Below, piece by piece: positions 8,007 to 14,643 of a stretch of DNA of 34,012 nucleotides. The translations under genes and the position numbers were made by a program. Position 1 is the first letter of the stretch. Every line of letters starts with the position of its first letter. A model generated the notes under the pieces. The model did not search any database. It was not told where the DNA came from and worked only from the letters and a program-made list of their open reading frames with translations. The stretch is from Streptomyces sp. CC53 (GTDB lineage Bacteria > Actinomycetota > Actinomycetes > Streptomycetales > Streptomycetaceae). The stretch lies in contig NZ_MKXB01000139.1 of NCBI RefSeq assembly GCF_001865245.1, positions 1 to 34,012 of the forward strand. The letters are read 5' to 3'.

Positions 8007-9413
8007 ATGCCGCCGACGCAGACCCGCACCCTCCAGCCGCGCGAGAGCACCGGCCTGGCGGACCGCCTCGCCCTCTCCCAGGCCGCCACCGAGGGCTCCC
8101 ACCTGCGCACCGACGACTTCGCCGACTGGCTGGCCGCCCGGGGCAGGGCCCACGCCTTCCGCGTCGAGCGCATACCGTTCGCCGAACTGGACGGCTGGTC
8201 CTTCCACGAGCCCACCGGGAACCTGGCGCACCGCACCGGACGGTTCTTCACCGTCGAGGGCCTGCACGTCACCGAGGAGGGCCCACCGCACGGCGACGGC
8301 CCGCCCGCCGACTGGTACCAGCCCGTCATCAGACAGCCCGAAGTCGGCATTCTCGGCATCCTCGCCAAGGAGATCGACGGGGTCCTGCACTTCCTCATGC
8401 AGGCCAAGATGGAGCCCGGCAACACCAACCTGCTCCAGCTCTCACCCACCGTCCAGGCGACCCGCAGCAACTACACCGGGGCCCACCGCGGCGGCGCCGT
8501 CGCGTACGTCGAGCACTTCGCCGGGCCCGGCCGGGGCCGGATCCTCGCCGACGTGCTCCAGTCCGAGCACGGCTCGTGGTTCCACCGGAAGTCCAACCGC
8601 AACATGGTGGTCGAGGCCGTGGGCGACGTCCCCCTCCGGGACGACTTCTGCTGGCTCACCCTCGGCCAGATCGCCGCACTCCTGCACCGGGACAACGTCG
8701 TCAACATGGACGCGCGCACGGTGCTGTCCTGCCTGCCGCTCGGCGGCGGCCAGGACGGCGCCCTGCTCTCCGACACCGGGCTGCTGTCCTGGATCACCGG
8801 CGAGCGGGCCCGCCACAGCGTGCGCGCCGACCTCGTCCCGCTGAAGGACCTGCCCGGCTGGAAGCGCACCGGGAGCAGCATCGCGCACGAGGCCGGCCGC
8901 TACTTCCGTGTCGTCGCCGTGTCCGTGCAGGCCGGGAACCGCGAGGTGCGCAGCTGGACTCAGCCCCTCTTCGAGCCGGTCGGCCGCGGTGTCACCGCCT
9001 TCCTGGTCCGCGAGTTCGACGGCGTCCCGCACGTCCTCGTGCACGCCCGCGTGGAAGCCGGCTTCCTCGACACGGTCGAACTCGGCCCGACCGTGCAGTA
9101 CACGCCCGACAACTACGCCCACCTGCCGCCCTCGCGGCGCCCCCTGTTCCTCGACACGGTGCTGCGCGCCGCCCCGGACCGCATCCGCTACGAGGCGGTC
9201 CACTCCGAGGAGGGCGGCCGCTTCCTGCGGGCGGAGAGCCGCTGCCTCCTCGTCGCGGCGACCGGGGCCGAGGCACCCCGGATCCCGCCGCCCGGCTACG
9301 CCTGGGTGACCCCCGCCCAGCTCACCTCCCTGGTCCGGCACGGGCACTACCTCAACGTGCAGGCGCGCACCCTGCTCGCCTGCCTCCGCGCGGCCCCGGT
9401 GAGCAGCCGATGA
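8007..9413 (+). CDS. NDP-4-keto-6-deoxyglucose 2,3-dehydratase
   Basis: A 468-residue protein of the EvaA/TylX3/SpnO/UrdS family, which removes the C2 hydroxyl of dTDP-4-keto-6-deoxyglucose and gives an unstable 3,4-diketo intermediate. The family is built from two homologous halves, and both are visible: the first runs through VERIPFAELDGWSF, LHFLMQAKMEPGNTNLLQLSPT and LLHRDNVVNMDARTVLSCL; the second through ADLVPLKDLPGWKR, HVLVHARVEAGFLDTVELGPT and LVRHGHYLNVQARTLLACL. The length is normal. ATG at 8007 was chosen because alignment to family N-termini begins soon after it. Its stop overlaps the ATG of the 3-ketoreductase gene, which encodes the enzyme that must trap its product. Confidence 0.95.
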   Translation: MPPTQTRTLQPRESTGLADRLALSQAATEGSHLRTDDFADWLAARGRAHAFRVERIPFAELDGWSFHEPTGNLAHRTGRFFTVEGLHVTEEGPPHGDGPPADWYQPVIRQPEVGILGILAKEIDGVLHFLMQAKMEPGNTNLLQLSPTVQATRSNYTGAHRGGAVAYVEHFAGPGRGRILADVLQSEHGSWFHRKSNRNMVVEAVGDVPLRDDFCWLTLGQIAALLHRDNVVNMDARTVLSCLPLGGGQDGALLSDTGLLSWITGERARHSVRADLVPLKDLPGWKRTGSSIAHEAGRYFRVVAVSVQAGNREVRSWTQPLFEPVGRGVTAFLVREFDGVPHVLVHARVEAGFLDTVELGPTVQYTPDNYAHLPPSRRPLFLDTVLRAAPDRIRYEAVHSEEGGRFLRAESRCLLVAATGAEAPRIPPPGYAWVTPAQLTSLVRHGHYLNVQARTLLACLRAAPVSSR

Positions 9414-10387
9414 CCGGGCCCCTGCGGATCGGGGTGATGGGATGCGCGGACATCGCGGTCCGCCGCATGCTCCCCGCCTTCGCGGCCTGCCCCGGCACCG
9501 AGATCGCCGCCGTGGCCAGCCGTGACCCGGACACCGCCCGGAGGACCGCCGACCGCTTCGGCTGCCGTCCCGTGCACGGCTACGCCGCGCTCCTCGAACG
9601 CGACGACGTCCAGGCCGTGTACGTGCCGCTGCCCGCCGCGCTGCACGCCCGGTGGACCGAGGCGGCGCTGCGGGCGGACCGGCACGTCCTCACCGAGAAG
9701 CCCCTGACCACCGACGCCGGCCGCACCGCGCGGCTCCTCGCCCTCGCCCGGACCCGCGGCCTGGTGCTGCGGGAGAACGTGATGTTCGTCCACCACCACC
9801 AGCACCGGACCGTGGAGCGCCTGGTCGCCGGCGGCGCCATCGGCGAACCCCGCTCCTTCCACGGCGCGTTCACCATCCCCGCCCGCCCGGACGGCGACAT
9901 CCGCTACGACCCGGAGCTGGGCGGCGGAGCCCTCGCGGACGTCGGGATCTACCCCCTCCGCGCGGCCCTGCACCTCCTGGGCCCCGGCCTCGACGTCGTA
10001 GGGGCCCGCCTCACCCGGACCGCGGGGCGGCGGGTCGAGACCTCCGGCGCCGTCCTGCTGAGCGCGCCCGGCTCCCTCACGGCCCAGCTCACCTTCGGCA
10101 TGGAGCACGCCTACCGCTCCACATACGCCCTGTGGGGCAGTGAAGGCGGCATCACACTGGACAGGGCGTTCACACCGCCCGCCGACCACGTCCCCGTCGT
10201 CCGCCTCCACCGGGACGGGAAGACGGAGGAGATCCACCTGCCCCCGCACGACCAGGTGGCGGCCGCCGTCCAGGACTTCGCCGCAGCCGTCCGCTCCGGA
10301 ACCCGCACGGACGACGGCGACACCCTCCGCCAGGCCGAACTCCTCGACCGGGTACGGCGGAGCGCCGCATCCGACACTCCCGGGTGA
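9410..10387 (+). CDS. NDP-sugar 3-ketoreductase, Gfo/Idh/MocA family
   Basis: A 325-residue NAD(P)-dependent oxidoreductase. The N-terminal Rossmann fold begins LRIGVMGCADIA, and the family's EKP motif with catalytic lysine K97 is in VLTEKPLTT. GGGALADVGIYPLRAALHLLG is the conserved substrate-domain segment. Relatives such as TylC1, UrdT and SpnN reduce the C3 ketone released by the 2,3-dehydratase and thereby complete C2 deoxygenation. The ATGA overlap with the 2,3-dehydratase gene fits that two-step partnership. Confidence 0.93.
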   Translation: MTGPLRIGVMGCADIAVRRMLPAFAACPGTEIAAVASRDPDTARRTADRFGCRPVHGYAALLERDDVQAVYVPLPAALHARWTEAALRADRHVLTEKPLTTDAGRTARLLALARTRGLVLRENVMFVHHHQHRTVERLVAGGAIGEPRSFHGAFTIPARPDGDIRYDPELGGGALADVGIYPLRAALHLLGPGLDVVGARLTRTAGRRVETSGAVLLSAPGSLTAQLTFGMEHAYRSTYALWGSEGGITLDRAFTPPADHVPVVRLHRDGKTEEIHLPPHDQVAAAVQDFAAAVRSGTRTDDGDTLRQAELLDRVRRSAASDTPG

Positions 10388-10616
10388 CCGGCGGCAGGAC
10401 CCGTGCGCCACCGCACCGCCCTCCTGCGGCCCCCGGCCCCGCCGGGGAGCGCGTACGGCGCGTACAAGCCCCGCGCAAGCGGGGACCGGGACACTCGACG
10501 GCGGGGAACCGCCCCAGCCGGACCGGGCGGGCACGAGCCCCCGGCCCCCGGCGGCCCCGCCGCCCCGACGTTGCCGCCGGCGCCGCACGGCCGGCGGCCC
10601 CGCTCTGAGGAGACCG
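10388..10616. other. Intergenic stretch with a GCAA-loop hairpin
   Basis: 229 bp between the 3-ketoreductase and hydrolase genes. CCCCGC (10469-10474), loop GCAA, and GCGGGG (10479-10484) form a perfect 6-bp GNRA-loop hairpin. There is no T-tract, so it may be a weak terminator or an mRNA-stabilising element. The stem happens to equal the stem of the CRISPR repeat further on, but the loop and flanks differ. No gene seen. Confidence 0.4.
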
Positions 10617-11681
10617 ATGGGCTACCTGGAAGAACTCAAGGACTTCGCCCGACTGCACGCCCGCGGCCAGGGCATGACCCCCCGGCACACCGCCCGGGTC
10701 CTCACCCGCGTCACCAACGACACCGCGGGCGACCCCCGGTCGTGGGCCGCGGTCTGGACCACCGAGGGCGGAGCCGCCGCCGACCGGGGGGACCTTCTCG
10801 ACGCGTGCCGGCACTTCGCCCTCGCCCGGTTCCCGTACCCCGCCGACGCGCCGCGCCTGCACGCCCAGCGCCTCTGCGTCGACACCTTCGACCAGTGGCG
10901 CCGCACCCAGGAGGGCCTCGAACGGCTGGAGTTCACACAGCCGGACGGCACCCTCGCCTGCTGGGCCGCCGGACTCGACCGGAACCGCCCGCTCCTGGTC
11001 GTCATGGGCGGCATCGTCAGCGTGAAGGAGCAGTGGGCGCCCCTGCTGCCCCTGCTGCGCCGCCTCGGCTTCGCGGCCGTCGTCACCGAACTGCCCGGCG
11101 TCGGCGAGAACACCTGCCCCTACGGCCCCGGCTCCTGGCACCTCCTCGGCCGCCTGCTCGACGCCCTCGCCGACCGCGCCCGCGTCGCCGACACCTCCCT
11201 GCTCGCCCTCAGCTTCGGCGGCCACCTCGCCCTGCGCGCCGCCGCGGAGGACCCCCGCATCCGCCGCGTCCTCACCGTCGGCGCGCCCGTCGCCGGCTTC
11301 TTCACGGACCACTCCTGGTGGCCCCGGGTGCCCGGCGTCACCACCGGCACCCTGCGCCGCCTCACCGGCAGCGAGGACCTCCCCGCACTCCGCGACCTGC
11401 TGCGGCGGTGCGCCCTCACCCCGGAGCAGCTCCGCCGGGTGAGGATCCCCGTCCGGTACGTCGCCAGCAGCCGCGACGAGATCATCCCGCCCGCCGACCA
11501 GGCGCTGCTGCACTCCACGCTGGAGGACGTGCGGATCCGGACGTTCGACGACGTGCACGGGTCGCCCGCCCACCTCGGCGCGGTGCGGCGCTGGCTGTTC
11601 GCGCAGCTGCTGTGGCTGCGCCTCGCCCGCAGCGCGCAGCGGCCGGAGCCCCGGGCAGCCCTCGGCCGGAGGGCCTCTTGA
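10617..11681 (+). CDS. FrsA-like alpha/beta hydrolase
   Basis: A 354-residue alpha/beta hydrolase with a helical N-terminal extension (about residues 1-110), the layout of FrsA-like esterases. The likely triad is S199 in ALSFGGHLALRAA, D287 in SSRDEIIPP, and H314 in DVHGSPAHLG. The residue two before the serine is Ala rather than the usual Gly. A good site, TGAGGAGA, precedes the ATG at 10617. It is co-oriented with the sugar genes after a 229-bp gap. Similar proteins in natural-product clusters act as cyclases, esterases or acyl-transfer enzymes, but nothing here decides the substrate. It could modify the acceptor, hydrolyse the glycosylated product, or be unrelated to the sugar pathway. Confidence 0.8.
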   Translation: MGYLEELKDFARLHARGQGMTPRHTARVLTRVTNDTAGDPRSWAAVWTTEGGAAADRGDLLDACRHFALARFPYPADAPRLHAQRLCVDTFDQWRRTQEGLERLEFTQPDGTLACWAAGLDRNRPLLVVMGGIVSVKEQWAPLLPLLRRLGFAAVVTELPGVGENTCPYGPGSWHLLGRLLDALADRARVADTSLLALSFGGHLALRAAAEDPRIRRVLTVGAPVAGFFTDHSWWPRVPGVTTGTLRRLTGSEDLPALRDLLRRCALTPEQLRRVRIPVRYVASSRDEIIPPADQALLHSTLEDVRIRTFDDVHGSPAHLGAVRRWLFAQLLWLRLARSAQRPEPRAALGRRAS

Positions 11682-11860
11682 GCGCGCCGGGGGACGTGCG
11701 GGACGCGGCGGCCGGGCCCGTGGCCGCCGTCCGGCCGTGGCAGTCGCTGGCCTCCCTCGGGATCACCGAACACGACCTGGCGGCCGTCCGCACCCCACCG
11801 GACCCCGAGCCCGCTTCCCTGCCCGCCCCGGGCGCGGCGGCCGACCCCGCCGCCTCCTGA
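11678..11860 (+). CDS. Possible 60-residue small protein
   Basis: A short frame whose TTG start overlaps the hydrolase stop (TTGA); GTG at 11696 is an alternative. The protein has a recognisable central segment, VRPWQSLASLGITEHDLAAV, followed by a Pro/Ala-rich tail. I do not recognise a family. Translational coupling to the hydrolase and plausible codon use favour it; its length and lack of a clear ribosome-binding site argue against it. It ends 64 bp before the convergent histidine kinase. Confidence 0.4.
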   Translation: MSAPGDVRDAAAGPVAAVRPWQSLASLGITEHDLAAVRTPPDPEPASLPAPGAAADPAAS

Positions 11861-11924
11861 CCCGCCGCGGCGGCGCCCCCGCCGGCCGGCCGCCCCCGTA
11901 CCGGCCGTCCGCGTCCCGACCCGG

Positions 11925-13145
11925 TCAGCCGCCCGTGCGCGCCGTGGGACACGACCGCTGCGCGGGCACCTCGGCCAACAGCCGGAAGGTCCCCTCCCGC
12001 CAGGGGCCCGACTCCAGCCGGCCGCCCAGCGCCGTCACCCGCGCGTGCAGGTTGCCCAGGCCGTTCCCGCCGTACGGGGAGGGAGCGCGACGGGCGGAGT
12101 CCACCCCGTCGTTCATGATCACCAGCCGTACGAGACAGTCGAGCTGCACGGCCTCGATGCAGCAGCGGGAGGCGTTGCTGTGGCGCAGCAGATTGGTGAC
12201 GGCCTCCCGCAGCGTGGTGGCCAGCGCGGTGTCCACGTGCGGGGAGAGCGAGCCGAGCGCGACCTCGGCCCGCACGTCGATCCCGGCGGCGTCGAGCATC
12301 GACCGCGCCGTGTTGATCTCCTGCCGCAGCGACAGGTCCCGGAACCCGCTGACGACCTTCCGCACGTCGGCGAGGGACTGCTCGGCGATGGACAGCACCT
12401 CGCCCACCTCCTGCAGCGCGCGCGCCGGGTGTACGGGGATGAGCCGGTGGGCCAGTTCGCTCTTCAGCGTGATCGCGGACAGGCTGTGCCCCAGCAGGTC
12501 GTGCAGGTCCCGCGCGAAGCGCAGCCGCTCCCCGGTCACCGCCTGCCGGGCCAGTTCCCCACGGGTGGCGTGCAGCCGGGTGACCGATTCGGTGAGCCGC
12601 GTCAGCCCGTAGAGCACGAACCCGGTCAGCAGCAGCGTCCGGGCGGAGTCGAGACCCTCGGCGGGCGGCCGACCGTCGAGCACCGGCAGGACCAGCGGGC
12701 CGAGCCCCACGGCCCCGTAGAGCGGCCAGCCCGCCGGGGCCGGAAGCAGCAGCAGCAGCGACGCCGCGAGGTAGCCGGCCATCGTCGCCCAGTACGTGTG
12801 GAACAGCAGGAACGGCAGGCAGGTGAGTGCCGCCTGGCCGGCGAGGGTCAGGCACCTGCGGGGCAGGGGCGCCTGGGCGCCGCCCGGCACGGAGTGCAGG
12901 AGTTGCAGGGCGAGCACCGCCAGCAGCACCAGCAGGCACGTCGCCTCGACGGCCGGGGCGAGCCCGGCGTTCAGGATGTCGGCTGCGGTCAGCACCGCGA
13001 AACCCAGCAGCGCGCCGATGAGGATGGTGTGCGCCGACCGCGGGGCGGACGGACTGCCGCCGGACACGGCCGGCGCCACCGCGCGTCTGCCGCCCCCCGA
13101 CTCGTCCGCACGGTCGGAACGGTCGTGACTGCTCATACTCTTCAC
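11925..13145 (-). CDS. DesK-like sensor histidine kinase
   Basis: A 406-residue membrane kinase. About residues 40-185 contain several hydrophobic helices, including LLVLLAVLALQLL and YLAASLLLLLPA. The HisKA_3 dimerisation and phospho-acceptor region is RLRFARDLHDLLGHSLSA, with H215. The ATPase domain ends with the G-box NGLGNLHARVTALGGRLESG. The N-box is less canonical (REAVTNLLRHSNAS). Family members autophosphorylate and pass phosphate to NarL-type regulators. The GTG at 13145 has GAGGGG upstream; ATG at 13136 is the alternative start. No response regulator is adjacent; the candidate partner is at 282-890 on the same strand, on the far side of the sugar operon. Confidence 0.92.
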   Translation of the reverse strand: MKSMSSHDRSDRADESGGGRRAVAPAVSGGSPSAPRSAHTILIGALLGFAVLTAADILNAGLAPAVEATCLLVLLAVLALQLLHSVPGGAQAPLPRRCLTLAGQAALTCLPFLLFHTYWATMAGYLAASLLLLLPAPAGWPLYGAVGLGPLVLPVLDGRPPAEGLDSARTLLLTGFVLYGLTRLTESVTRLHATRGELARQAVTGERLRFARDLHDLLGHSLSAITLKSELAHRLIPVHPARALQEVGEVLSIAEQSLADVRKVVSGFRDLSLRQEINTARSMLDAAGIDVRAEVALGSLSPHVDTALATTLREAVTNLLRHSNASRCCIEAVQLDCLVRLVIMNDGVDSARRAPSPYGGNGLGNLHARVTALGGRLESGPWREGTFRLLAEVPAQRSCPTARTGG

Positions 13146-13746
13146 GGCCCCTCACAGCTCTGTGCGTCAATGCGTGGATGCTCTGCGGAACAAGGCTGCG
13201 CGGCGTTTCAACCGTACGTGAGGGCGTCCTCGCACAGCCGACGGTCCCGCGGACGACGACTCGGGCGGACACGGCGCCGCGCCACCGCTACGGCGGCCGG
13301 CCTGCGGACGGCGGACGGGCGTCCCGCACCGCGGGTCCGCATGCGCGTGTCCTCCACGCACGGATGATGCCCGGGAAACGGAGGTTGATGCGGCTGATTC
13401 CGTACGGACCGTGCCGCCTCCGTGCGGGCCAACACCCTTTCACAGTAGCCGTGTTGCGGACCCCCGCGAACGCAGAGGCCCGCAGTCCCATCGCGGGTTC
13501 CCCGCGGTGGGGAGCCGGGGCGGGCCGGACCGCACTGGCCGGTACGGCTCCGCCCGCACCGGCGACGGCGCCTGCCTGCGCGAGTGAGGGCCGTGGACGT
13601 CGGCGTCTCGACCGACGGGGTCACGCCCCTTGCCGCGGCAGGGAACCCCAGAGGGCTCCCACGGCTGTGACCGCGGACTCTCGCACAGCTCGGCTCTACT
13701 CCCGGAGGACGACGAGGCAGGCGTGACGACGACTCTCTCCCGCTCC
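13146..13746. other. 601-bp gap between kinase and array 1
   Basis: No gene is supported here. CCCATCGCGGG (13487-13497), loop TTC, and CCCGCGGTGGG (13501-13511) form an 11-bp stem with one G-T pair. It has no T-tract, but array 1 is read leftward in crRNA sense, so this could help end its transcript. GGACGAC at 13707-13713 lies exactly one 61-bp period before the first recognisable repeat and may be the last trace of a lost repeat. The kinase promoter should lie near 13150-13200. Confidence 0.4.
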
Positions 13747-14506
13747 GAGCTACCCCCGCGGGTGCGGGGACAACGCGATCGCGTCCCGCACGGGCTGCAT
13801 CAGCCAGGGACAATCCCCGCGGCTGCGGGGACGACCCCAGAAACAGATGATGTGCCTGATATGCCCACGGACAACCCCCGCGGGTGCGGGGACGACAGCG
13901 CCGTGAAGCTCACCGACGAGCAGAACGACGGACAACCCCCGCGGGTGCGGGGACGACCATGGAGGCGATGAGGAGGCCGCGCCATTCGCCGGACAACCCC
14001 CGCGGGTGCGGGGACGACTCCCAGCAGGAGGGCTCGTACAGGGCGCTGCACGGACAACCCCCGCGGGTGCGGGGACGACCGTCGACTCGTGGACCGGCCG
14101 CCGCAACACCAGGGACAACCCCCGCGGGTGCGGGGACGACGGCGGCAGGGACTACGGCCTCTTCACGCTGCCGGGACAACCCCCGCGGGTGCGGGGACGA
14201 CGTGCACAGCGTCGGCACCCTGAGCGTGAACAGGGGACAACCCCCGCGGGTGCGGGGACGACTGCCTCCGCGACTTCGACACCTCGGACCCCCGCGGACA
14301 ACCCCCGCGGGTGCGGGGACGACATCAAGGCGGTCTACTGGAACCGCCCGCGCCTCGGACAACCCCCGCGGGTGCGGGGACGACTCCAGGAGACTGCCGC
14401 CGAAGTGCTCGGCGCGAGGACAACCCCCGCGGGTGCGGGGACGACGCGACGCCCGTCGACCCGGAGACCTCGCCGGCCGGACAACCCCCGCGGGTGCGGG
14501 GACGAC
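13747..14506 (-). CRISPR. CRISPR array 1, type I-E, 13 repeats, 12 spacers
   Basis: Repeats of 28 bp recur with an exact 61-bp period (33-bp spacers) at 13747, 13808, 13869 and so on to 14479. On the + strand the core is CCCCCGCGGGTGCGGGGAC; by comparison with E. coli type I-E repeats (stem CCCCGC...GCGGGG with the handle 3'), the crRNA-sense strand is -. The eleven repeats from 13869 on are identical. The leftmost two are degenerate: 13808 has two substitutions, and 13747 differs at both ends and at its position 5 carries the T found in array 2 repeats. Decay at the left end fits a leader at the right end, next to cas3. Confidence 0.98.
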
Positions 14507-14643
14507 ACTTCTTGACCTGCGCGGATGCTAGCAGGTGGGGTGTTTTTCATTGAGGAGCGTCGGGAGCTGTGGCATGAGGTTCAGGGGCGTTGTCAGTGGG
14601 TGGGCCTATGGTGCGGGTCCACTGTACGAGGGAGGCTGCGCCG
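14507..14643 (-). promoter_or_regulatory. Array 1 leader and divergent cas3 promoter region
   Basis: The stretch between the leader-proximal repeat and the cas3 start contains a short AT-rich run (TTTTTCATTGA near 14543). Read on the - strand, TAGCA stands 19 nt before the first repeat, followed by AGGT and then AAG just before it; the same elements with the same spacing precede array 2. The region must therefore hold the array 1 leader and the cas3 promoter back to back. No clear -35/-10 pair was identified. Confidence 0.6.

Noticed and set aside
10469..10484. Hairpin CCCCGC-GCAA-GCGGGG as another stray CRISPR repeat
   Set aside because: Only the stem is shared; the loop and both flanks differ from all repeat variants.
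13750..14553. Several open frames running through array 1 on both strands
   Set aside because: They are created by the repeat itself and encode periodic peptides; not genes.
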